A DNA stretch of 64,000 nt from Clostridiales bacterium (GTDB taxonomy: Bacteria; Bacillota; Clostridia; Lachnospirales; CAG-274), in contig JAJPZT010000054.1 in the NCBI GenBank assembly GCA_021204175.1, forward strand, positions 1 through 64,000, given 5' to 3'. The translations under genes and the position numbers were made by a program. Below are positions 55,596 through 62,125 of the stretch, in pieces. The notes beneath the pieces were generated by a model. That model was given only the letters and a program-made list of their open reading frames with translations, made no database searches and was not told where the DNA came from. Every line of letters begins with the position of its first letter. Position 1 is the stretch's first letter.

Positions 55596-56306
55596 CTATA
55601 TCCTTTCATAGCTGGCCAGAGTCCTGTCATCACCTGCGTTAACGGTGTTCCAGCTGCTTAAAATATTACGAAGAAACCGTTTTGTTTCCGATAAATCCGC
55701 TTTGCTGCGAAGCTCTTCCCATATATATTTTACAAAGTCTTCTTTGGTTTCATCTATAAGGGTTTCCGAAACCCCGTCAGTCATTAAGCAGACGGCAACG
55801 CTTTTTTCTCCTGTTATATATTCTTTGAGCTTCCAGTCTGAAAAGCTTGAAACAGAACTCATTCCGACTGTGATATTTGAAAACTCTTCTTCTTTGCCGG
55901 CAATAAGCTCTGTTTTATCGTCTATGCGTATAAATATATTTCCGTCACCGAGTTGACCTGCCCACAGCCTGCCCGTATTGCTGTGAAAAGCAAAAAGGCA
56001 GGTTGTTCCGCATTCATTTCTGCGGAAAGGGTAGATTTCGATATTCCATATAGAATGAATTAAGGGGATTAAAAGGCGAAAATCCTTTTCTTTATAAGAG
56101 TTCCAAAGTTTTACGGCTTTAATGACAGCCCGACAAGCGGCTCTCGAACCTATATGGGCATTTTTGTGAGAGCCGTGACCGTCAGCTACTGCTAAGACTG
56201 TACCGAATTTGAATTCTTTAACGATACAATAGTCTTGGTTTTTGATGCCTTTTTGCTTATGGCTGCTTCCCCTGACAGAACCGTATCCTAAAATTGCGTT
56301 TTTCAT
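55596..56306 (-). CDS. PP2C-family protein phosphatase
   Basis: About 236 aa from ATG 56306 (MKNAILGYGSVRG); an in-frame TTG 21 nt upstream is possible but has no ribosome binding site. Metal-binding motifs VLAVADGHGSHKN, GQLGDGNIFI, CLMTDGVSE and the final AGDDRTLA are all in place, so the phosphatase should be active with Mn/Mg. The start lies at the very end of the VWA gene. It would reverse the kinase; paired kinase and phosphatase with a VWA protein is the TerY-P signature. Confidence 0.92.
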   Translation of the reverse strand: MKNAILGYGSVRGSSHKQKGIKNQDYCIVKEFKFGTVLAVADGHGSHKNAHIGSRAACRAVIKAVKLWNSYKEKDFRLLIPLIHSIWNIEIYPFRRNECGTTCLFAFHSNTGRLWAGQLGDGNIFIRIDDKTELIAGKEEEFSNITVGMSSVSSFSDWKLKEYITGEKSVAVCLMTDGVSETLIDETKEDFVKYIWEELRSKADLSETKRFLRNILSSWNTVNAGDDRTLASYERI

Positions 56307-56310
56307 AAGA

Positions 56311-57015
56311 TTATCCAAAGTCTTCAAAGTTCATATTCAATATATCCTCATTAAACAAATCTTCAGGCACAACGTTAGGGTTTCGGCTTTGACTTCGCTG
56401 AATTGTGCATGAAGATATAAATCTGAAAAATTTATGTATATCACCGGTATCATCTACATAACAGACGCTTTTTTCGGGGTTATCCAAAAATCTTTTCATC
56501 ATATCTGCGTCGGCATCTTCGCCTATAGCCAGACTCCAACGGTCACATTTTGAACTTCTGCCCTCCTTTGTAAATCTTTCAAGCTGTTTTTCAAATTCAC
56601 GGTTATTAGGATCTTCCGGATCATAGGGTTCTCCGTCTGAAACAAGAACAACTACAGGGCGATAAGCATTTTTGGGAACTTTAGTCTTGTCTTCTATCAT
56701 ACTGCCGGCCAAATCAAAGGCTTTGCCCATACAAGTTGCACCGTAAGCAGTTAAATCAGCAAAGCTTATATTTCTTGCCGGCATTAAATCCGTGTGGAGT
56801 TTTACGTCAGAGCCGAAAGTAATAATTGAAACACAAATTTCCGCTTGTAAAATCTGTTCATCAGTAAAGCTTTGAATCATTTCCTTTACAGAGGTATTTA
56901 ATTCGTCAATTTTATTGTCATACGACATGGAACCGCTTACGTCAAGCAGCAGTATAACCGGCAGCATTCTTGCTTTCGCTGCTACAAAGTTTTTAAATTC
57001 ATTGTTTTCTTTCAT
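56311..57015 (-). CDS. TerY-like VWA domain protein
   Basis: 234 aa, essentially one von Willebrand A domain. MIDAS: LLLDVSGSMSYD (D-x-S-x-S, ~25), Thr in AYGATCMGKAF, and Asp in VVLVSDGEPYDP. A C-terminal tail (~195-234) ends in an acidic stretch. TerY-like proteins of this size occur with PP2C and kinase genes in stress and defence operons; a likely role is metal-dependent protein-protein assembly. The ATG has AAGGAGG upstream. It is the first gene of the 16-kb operon. Confidence 0.92.
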   Translation of the reverse strand: MKENNEFKNFVAAKARMLPVILLLDVSGSMSYDNKIDELNTSVKEMIQSFTDEQILQAEICVSIITFGSDVKLHTDLMPARNISFADLTAYGATCMGKAFDLAGSMIEDKTKVPKNAYRPVVVLVSDGEPYDPEDPNNREFEKQLERFTKEGRSSKCDRWSLAIGEDADADMMKRFLDNPEKSVCYVDDTGDIHKFFRFISSCTIQRSQSRNPNVVPEDLFNEDILNMNFEDFG

Positions 57016-57067
57016 TTGTTGACCTCCTTAATTAATCTGTTTGTACAATTGTAATAATATTTACCTT

Positions 57068-57096
57068 ATTATAACTCATATAATTGACAATTTCAA
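57068..57096 (-). promoter_or_regulatory. Proximal promoter of the triad operon
   Basis: Minus strand: TTGAAA (57091-57096), 17-nt spacer, TATAAT (57068-57073), about 50 nt before the VWA start. It appears in addition to the GCAGG-element promoter farther upstream, so the operon may have basal and induced starts. Confidence 0.6.
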
Positions 57097-57160
57097 TATA
57101 ATATCACAAAATATAAGTTTATGTATAGTGAACTTTTGTTATCTCCTCCTTTCAAAAACC

Positions 57161-57220
57161 ATTATAAAACTTTTTTTGCAGGAGTTTTTTGAAAAAACCT
57201 GCAAATTTTTAAAATATAAT
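57161..57220 (-). promoter_or_regulatory. Palindromic shared element with divergent -10 boxes
   Basis: GCAGG-AGTTTTTTGAAAAAA-CCTGC at 57178-57202 is an almost perfect 25-bp palindrome. Minus direction: 31 nt from GCAGG to TATAAT (57161-57166), heading to the VWA operon. Plus direction: 32 nt from GCAGG to TATAAT (57215-57220). The minus leader carries GAAAGGAGGAGATAAC, a strong ribosome binding site with no start codon after it. Confidence 0.65.
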
Positions 57221-57234
57221 AATCGGGTCGAACT

Positions 57235-57415
57235 AAGGCAAAGAAAAATATAAAAACCGTTCCATAACTATTTATGTCATCATGAAAAATCAGAAGCGTA
57301 TTAAGACATATATTTACATACGGAAATTATTCCGCTGAAGATTTTACAAAAAAGGTTTGGCAAAAGCGTGCCGTTCTGTTTACGGCTTAATAAACAGAAT
57401 TGCCAATCTCATAAA
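57235..57415 (+). pseudogene. Decayed duplicate of WYL gene 5' end
   Basis: It aligns with the first ~60 codons of the gene at 57696: GGCAAAGAAAAATA matches exactly, and later GATTTTACAAAAAA with GACTTTACAAAAAA. The start codon ATG has become AAG (57235-57237) and stops such as TAA are in frame. Not expected to make protein. Confidence 0.7.
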
Positions 57416-57543
57416 TTAATAGTTTTTTGCTTTTTTATTAATATTTTATTTATTATAATCATATAATTAACAATTTCAATATAATATCATAAAATATAAG
57501 TTAATGGATGATGAACTTTTGTTATCTCCTCCTTTCAATAATT

Positions 57544-57584
57544 ATTATAAACTTTTTTTGCAGGAGTTTTTTGAAAAAACCTGC
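57544..57584 (-). promoter_or_regulatory. Second copy of palindromic shared element
   Basis: GCAGG-AGTTTTTTGAAAAAA-CCTGC at 57560-57584, with TATAAT (57544-57549) 30 nt from GCAGG on the minus strand. Toward the WYL gene no good -10 is seen at the matching distance (TTGAATACAG), so its action on the plus strand is uncertain; it may serve as autoregulatory operator. Confidence 0.6.
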
Positions 57585-57695
57585 GAATTTTTGAATACAG
57601 CAAAAGTTCTGCCGGCTAATTTTCAAAATGTCTGCAGCACAGCCGACGCCGTTCCGCAGCCGAACTATTGCAAAATATAAAAAGGGGACCAAGTT

Positions 57696-59249
57696 ATGGC
57701 AAAGAAAAATACAAAACCATTTCAGAACTATGTGCGCCATTATGAAAAAATCAGAAACATATTAAGGCATATGTTTATGTATGGGGATTATTCCAATAAA
57801 GACTTTACAAAAAACGGTTTGGCAAAAAGCAACCGTTCAGTTTACTATTCAATAAACAGAATTCAAAATTATTTGGGAAACGAATATTTTAAAACTCATG
57901 AGCTGCCAAACAGAAAAAAGGACAAAAAGGGTTACAGACTTATGTATGATCCCTTTATTTGTCCTATAAACTATCTTGCCGATACATATGTAAACTGCTC
58001 CTATGTAATTGAAGATTTTATATTTTATTTTACATTAATGCAGGCTTTTATATATGAAGAAGAATATTATGAAAGTGAAATATATGAATATGATGATTTT
58101 AAAAATTATACAGATGACATATGTGAATTGATTATTTCGCCTGAAGGAGAAGATAAAGGTTTTGAGTTTGGCAGCATTTGCGACTGTTTTTGCAATATTT
58201 ACACATTAAACAAAAAATTTTTGTATGAACAGGGGCAAGCCAAATTTTCCGATTATAAAACCGAAAGTGAATTAACCGAAAATTCCTTTAAAAGCAGTAA
58301 AATAAAAGATAGACTGGACGAACTGTCAGGTCTCGGAATTTTAACACATAGAAGGAGAAAAACAAAATATTCGGTAAATATGAAAGATGTATATTCTCTT
58401 GCGCCGGATATATTTAAATGTTTGGAATTTAAAGAACTTGAAGATTTGCAGCGAATGGTCCTGTTTTTCTATAATTTTTCATTTCTTTCCGCTGCAGGCT
58501 ATCATCTTTCACAAACATTAAATTTATATGTAAAGAGTGAATTTCCGGCTTATTGCAAAGAAACCGGTTCATTCTTTGCAATAAACGAAAACCCTGTTTT
58601 TTTCTACAAGAATAATAGGCTTCAGACTGTAATAGACAATAATGTTTTCTGGCAAATTTTATATGCAATTCATAAAATGAAACCCATATCCTTTATATAT
58701 AACAGAAAACACACAGAAGGCGGAGAGGAAAAAAAGGTTTATCCCGTAAAGATTATAACAGATTTACAGTATGACAGACAATACCTCTATGCTTATGATT
58801 ATCAGGCGGAAAAATTCAACCCTTACAGAATAGACTCTGTCAGCAATGTGGATATTTTAGAAATAAATGAACCATTTGTTTTTATAAACAATACAACTGA
58901 AGAAGCGGATATTCGGAAAGAAATTGAAGAAATATACAAGAAGAACTCTGCAAATACATGGAATGTTTCATTTGCGGGTGAGCCTCATCGGGTTTTACTT
59001 CACTTTACTTTTCCTCAAAAAGAATGTGACAAGCTTTACAATAGGCTTATTTCCACAGGCAGATTCGGAAATATTAAAAAAACTTCCGATTGTACTTTTG
59101 ACTATGATATAGAAGTTAAAGATGAAAATGCTATGGTTCCGTGGATAAGAAGCTGGGGCAGTATGGTTATGGTTGATAAAGCAACTAACTCAAATCTGTT
59201 TGACAGAATATACAATGACAGTATGGAGGCATTAAAACAATATGAATAA
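57696..59249 (+). CDS. WYL-domain regulator, long form
   Basis: 517 aa. The N-terminus has a winged-helix-like segment (YEKIRNILRHMFMYGDY, LAKSNRSVYYSINRI), followed by a long acidic helical region and a second predicted winged helix (~200-235, IKDRLDELSGLGILTHRRRK). The C-terminal ~190 residues carry a WYL domain (IHKMKPISFIYNRKHTEGG, YPVKIITDLQYDRQYLYAYD, RIDSVSNVDIL) and a WCX part. The ATG follows AAAAGGGGACC. Its last codon overlaps the next gene (ATGAATAA). Position and direction suggest that it controls the operon starting at 57015 via the palindromic element, as activator or repressor. Confidence 0.85.
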   Translation: MAKKNTKPFQNYVRHYEKIRNILRHMFMYGDYSNKDFTKNGLAKSNRSVYYSINRIQNYLGNEYFKTHELPNRKKDKKGYRLMYDPFICPINYLADTYVNCSYVIEDFIFYFTLMQAFIYEEEYYESEIYEYDDFKNYTDDICELIISPEGEDKGFEFGSICDCFCNIYTLNKKFLYEQGQAKFSDYKTESELTENSFKSSKIKDRLDELSGLGILTHRRRKTKYSVNMKDVYSLAPDIFKCLEFKELEDLQRMVLFFYNFSFLSAAGYHLSQTLNLYVKSEFPAYCKETGSFFAINENPVFFYKNNRLQTVIDNNVFWQILYAIHKMKPISFIYNRKHTEGGEEKKVYPVKIITDLQYDRQYLYAYDYQAEKFNPYRIDSVSNVDILEINEPFVFINNTTEEADIRKEIEEIYKKNSANTWNVSFAGEPHRVLLHFTFPQKECDKLYNRLISTGRFGNIKKTSDCTFDYDIEVKDENAMVPWIRSWGSMVMVDKATNSNLFDRIYNDSMEALKQYE

Positions 59250-60018
59250 AATTGAAAAAACAATATTTGAAGATGCTCTGTTTAATCAGTATAAAAATAG
59301 AGATTTTACATATATGACAAATTATATAAACAACTGTATTGAAAACAATGGATTTGCTCTTACACCCGATGATATTAAAACGCAGCTTTTGGGAAAAAGC
59401 AGAAAGAATACCTTCGAAGAATTTATAGATGCGGTTTTAAACAACAGCAGTGACATAAAAGACCAAGCCCATAATAATGCAAATTTGCTGTATAATAAAG
59501 AAGGCAGGCTGCTTCCTTTAAGAAGGGTTCCCATAAAAATAAGAGCCACCGTTGCTGAAAAAGCATGGCTTTACTTTGTTTTAGCCGATCCGAAAACGGA
59601 TTTATTTTTAGAGCAAACTACTAAAGATAAGCTTAAGGAGGCATTGTCTGACAACATTGATTTTCCGCTTAAAAATGAATATATAGATATTAAAACCCTG
59701 TCAAAAAACGATAATTCGGATTTTAAAGGAGATTTTGCCGCAAATTTCAAAATAATTGCAGAGGCCATTTCCCAAAAAAGTTATTTAACAGCAACGAATA
59801 CAAGCTTTTCAGGTAAAGTCTATGCCGATCAAAAGATTGTTCCGTATAAGATTGAATATTCTCCGTTATTTAATTCATTTTCATTATCCTGTTATCCTGT
59901 GGAAAGCGGAAGACCTGTTAAAATGAATCTGAAAAATCTTTCGCATGTAAAAATGGGCGAAAAAATAAAGAATTATGACGAGGTAATAGCTGAATTTCAA
60001 AAAAACTGTTTAACCTGA
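59242..60018 (+). CDS. Second WYL-type regulator, N-terminal part
   Basis: 258 codons, starting 8 nt inside the preceding gene. The C-terminal part shows a WYL-like order: FKIIAEAISQKSYLTATN, KIVPYKIEYSPLFNSFSLSC, and VKMNLKNLSHVKM. It stops at TGA 60016-60018 just after FQKNCLT. One extra A in the A7 tract 59999-60005 would continue as FQKKLFNLREKKPIVLEVK into the 84-codon ORF below, a normal WCX C-terminus, giving about 350 aa. The pair of WYL genes may form a heteromeric regulator. Confidence 0.72.
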   Translation: MNKIEKTIFEDALFNQYKNRDFTYMTNYINNCIENNGFALTPDDIKTQLLGKSRKNTFEEFIDAVLNNSSDIKDQAHNNANLLYNKEGRLLPLRRVPIKIRATVAEKAWLYFVLADPKTDLFLEQTTKDKLKEALSDNIDFPLKNEYIDIKTLSKNDNSDFKGDFAANFKIIAEAISQKSYLTATNTSFSGKVYADQKIVPYKIEYSPLFNSFSLSCYPVESGRPVKMNLKNLSHVKMGEKIKNYDEVIAEFQKNCLT

Positions 60019-60035
60019 GAGAGAAAAAACCTATT

Positions 60036-60290
60036 GTGTTAGAGGTAAAATGCAAAGATATGGCGGACGACAGGAGCATACATATTTTTTCTTCATATGA
60101 GAGAGTGTGCTATAGAAAGGATGACGGAAATCTTATAATGCAGATTTATTATTACCGCTTTAATACAGATGATATTGTAAGAAATATATTGTTTTTAGGT
60201 CATTATGTAAAAGTTATTTCTCCTGCCTGTATTGCAGAAAAAGTTAAAGAACAGCTTAAGCAGGTTTGCGAGAATTATAAAAGCTGCTGA
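60036..60290 (+). CDS. WCX C-terminus of the second WYL regulator
   Basis: 84 codons from GTG 60036, with no ribosome binding site; the frame is open upstream to the 3' end of the 258-codon ORF. FSSYERVCYRKDDGNLIM and NILFLGHYVKVISP, then KVKEQLKQV, are the usual last elements of WYL/WCX proteins. It should be read as the C-terminal part of the preceding gene rather than a separate one. Confidence 0.65.
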   Translation: MLEVKCKDMADDRSIHIFSSYERVCYRKDDGNLIMQIYYYRFNTDDIVRNILFLGHYVKVISPACIAEKVKEQLKQVCENYKSC

Positions 60291-60341
60291 AATAAAAAGT
60301 AATTGTATTATAATGTGTGAAATTTTTCGGAGGAGGAGGCA

Positions 60342-60538
60342 ATGGTTAAAGGAATAATTTTTGATATGGACGGGGTCGTTTTTGATAGTGAACGGCTTTC
60401 CGCTGTGGGCCGGCTTAAGCATGGAAGAGTGCATAGTAATCAAGAACAGCCCGGCGGGAACAACGGCAGGACAAAACGCCTGTATTAGGGCCGGGACAAT
60501 TTCCGATATGATTCCATTTGACAGAGATACTATGGCGA
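60342..60538 (+). pseudogene. HAD-family phosphatase remnant with internal deletion
   Basis: ATG 60342 behind GGAGGAGGAGG starts MVKGIIFDMDGVVFDSERL, the N-terminal DxD motif of a HAD hydrolase (beta-phosphoglucomutase type). The frame is then lost, and a HAD C-terminal motif follows in another frame: ECIVIKNSPAGTTAGQNA, IRAGTISDMIPF. About 130-150 codons between them are missing. It ends where the YitT-like gene's family similarity begins, near 60538. Confidence 0.7.
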
Positions 60539-61119
60539 ACTCCGGTAAGTGTATGAAGAAATATGAATGACAAAACACAGGCAATTATGACAAGGGATAC
60601 GTCAAAGGTCACTTTCATTGTACCGAATTTAACGGGAACAACCTGACATATGGCGAGAACAAGCCCCTCCCCTGCAAGGGTAACAACATTAGCCACAACC
60701 TCAAAGCTTACGCCTATGGCTACGAGAACTATGTCTATAATGCAGAAAACCCATTTCATTACATAGCCGCTGCACACCAGCGGACTGAGAACCCAAACTG
60801 CAAAATCGGTCATATATCCGAATACAACAGCTGCCGCAAGCTGTAAAAGCTGTATGGGCTTATATTTTCTTCTCAGTATAATTATCTGCAAAAGTATAAA
60901 AAAGCAGTGCATTAATATTGTTATATTGCCCACTGTTAGAGGCGTTGCTTCGCTTAAAACATAGGGAACGCTGGATATAGGCGATGTTCCCAAGCCTGCT
61001 TTAATGGAAAATGCCACTCCGAAAGCCATTATGAAAAGCCCGACAATCAAAAATAAGTAGCGTTTTACCTGTTTGATCTCCGATTTCTCTGTTTTTGTTT
61101 TTATATTTTTCTTATTCAA
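60415..61119 (-). CDS. YitT/YczE-type membrane protein, altered C-terminus
   Basis: 234 codons. Residues ~18-195 form five to six membrane helices of the YczE/YitT type: LIVGLFIMAFGVAFSIKAGL-GTSPISSVPY, then TVGNITILMHCFFIL and VTFDVSLVIIACVLSF. Family members continue after T-G-V-R with E-G-T and a further helix; here, after LTGVR at ~60540, the frame turns into antisense of the HAD remnant (HSISVKWNH, then CSRRAVLDYYALFHA). The last helix is therefore replaced by unrelated sequence, and function may be damaged. It lies 33 nt downstream of the MarR gene, likely one transcript. Confidence 0.7.
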   Translation of the reverse strand: MNKKNIKTKTEKSEIKQVKRYLFLIVGLFIMAFGVAFSIKAGLGTSPISSVPYVLSEATPLTVGNITILMHCFFILLQIIILRRKYKPIQLLQLAAAVVFGYMTDFAVWVLSPLVCSGYVMKWVFCIIDIVLVAIGVSFEVVANVVTLAGEGLVLAICQVVPVKFGTMKVTFDVSLVIIACVLSFIFLHTLTGVRHSISVKWNHIGNCPGPNTGVLSCRCSRRAVLDYYALFHA

Positions 61120-61152
61120 AAGCTTTATCCTCCTATCTCACTAAGGTTGATT

Positions 61153-61578
61153 TTATTTATTGTCCGCCAAATCAAAAGAACGGTTAAGCTTATCCAAAAG
61201 TGTTTTCAGCTGCTCCGCTTCTTCAAGCGATAAACCCCGTTCCGCCTGCCGATCCTCTTCGGCAAATATTTCGTTGACTTCAGCGGCAGCCTGCCTCCCC
61301 TTTTCTGTTAAATATACAAATAAAGAGCGGCGGTTATCCTTTTTTTGCCTTCGTTCAATCAGACCGGCTTCTTCCATTCTCAGTAAAATTTTTCCTACAG
61401 TGACCTGTTCAATCTCGCAAAATTTGGCTATGGTTTTCTGGTCAATGCCTTCCTGATGAGTAAGACATTCGAGCACCTTTGGCTGACCGGGTGAAAAACC
61501 CTTCGGCATCACCCTCGATAATATTTTGCGGTTAAGCTTCATATGTGATTTCATTAACAGATAATGCAAAGGCTCCAT
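61153..61578 (-). CDS. MarR-family transcriptional regulator
   Basis: 141 aa from ATG 61578 (MEPLHYLLMKSHMK), with GGAGG upstream; a longer frame of 21 more codons would run through the promoter. Winged helix: VLECLTHQEGIDQKTIAKFC, EQVTVGKILLRMEEAGLIER, with the wing RRQKKDNRRSLFVYLTEKGR. It heads the regulator-membrane protein pair and probably represses its own promoter via the inverted repeat covering it. Confidence 0.9.
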   Translation of the reverse strand: MEPLHYLLMKSHMKLNRKILSRVMPKGFSPGQPKVLECLTHQEGIDQKTIAKFCEIEQVTVGKILLRMEEAGLIERRQKKDNRRSLFVYLTEKGRQAAAEVNEIFAEEDRQAERGLSLEEAEQLKTLLDKLNRSFDLADNK

Positions 61579-61599
61579 TTCAATCCTCCATTCTATTAT

Positions 61600-61641
61600 A
61601 ATAAGCAAGCTTATTATACGCTTGCTTATTAATTGAGTCAA
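61600..61641 (-). promoter_or_regulatory. MarR promoter with overlapping operator
   Basis: Minus strand: TTGACT (61636-61641), 17-nt spacer, TATAAT (61613-61618). AATAAGCAAGC and GCTTGCTTATT (61600-61630) form an 11-bp inverted repeat centred on the -10, fitting autorepression by the MarR protein. Confidence 0.82.
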
Positions 61642-61697
61642 TACTCTTTTAAGAAAAACTTTAATAAAAAAATAAATTTGTTTTTGCGTCAGAAAAA

Positions 61698-61913
61698 ATG
61701 TGCATAGTCTTTGACTATTTCAGGTTATTAGGTTATTCTGTTGAAATAGATGAAGAAGCAACCATAGAATGGTATAAAAACTACGAAGGCCGGGGCAGCG
61801 ACTGCGAACAGGAAACATATCCGTTTGCAGCTCTCGGCTTTCCCGAGCCGCATTTTGACTTGATGTTTTATATGGAGATACCTTGGGTATCGGAAGAACC
61901 CAAAGATAAATAA
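61698..61913 (+). CDS. 71-aa protein, possibly a fragment
   Basis: ATG 61698 has no clear ribosome binding site. The N-terminal half (VEIDEEATIEWYKNYEG) resembles the start of small Firmicutes proteins with a D-x4-T-x2-W-Y motif. The second half (LGFPEPHFDLMFYMEIPWV) is protein-like and well conserved in appearance. It could be a short gene or a joined remnant; function unknown. Confidence 0.4.
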   Translation: MCIVFDYFRLLGYSVEIDEEATIEWYKNYEGRGSDCEQETYPFAALGFPEPHFDLMFYMEIPWVSEEPKDK

Positions 61914-62024
61914 TTTATATTTTATAATTTGATGAATTATATTCGTCTGCTTACCTTTATTCCCGTTGAGGAAATCAAAGAAACAGACAAATGGGACAGC
62001 AGCCGCAAGGTTTTCCGAAATTCA

Positions 62025-62055
62025 AAAATCCCCCGAATTATTAACGAGGGATTTT
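62025..62055 (-). terminator. Terminator after the GntP permease gene
   Basis: AAAATCCCTCG pairs with CGGGGGATTTT (one G-T) across a 9-nt loop; the minus strand continues TTGAATTT. It is about 70 nt past the permease stop. No gene was seen in the remainder of 61914-62125. Confidence 0.65.
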
Positions 62056-62125
62056 CGATTAAACGGGGGTGGGATTTTTAGTAAGCGGTAAACCTGTTCC
62101 TGTTGGTTTATGCTTCTGTATATAT

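Larger units (their letters stand above)
57066..57415. repeat. Degenerate copy A of a ~350-bp tandem duplication
   Basis: Copy A (57066-57415) matches copy B (57461-57880) over the AT-rich start, the AACTTTTGTTATCTCCTCC segment, the palindrome, and the first ~170 nt of the WYL gene. The central 270 bases between the VWA gene and the WYL gene therefore arose by duplication. The small space 57416-57460 is AT-rich with nothing recognisable. Confidence 0.75.

Noticed and set aside
60195-60584. 129-codon minus-strand frame
   Set aside because: Antisense to the HAD remnant and WYL C-terminus; overlaps two better-supported features.
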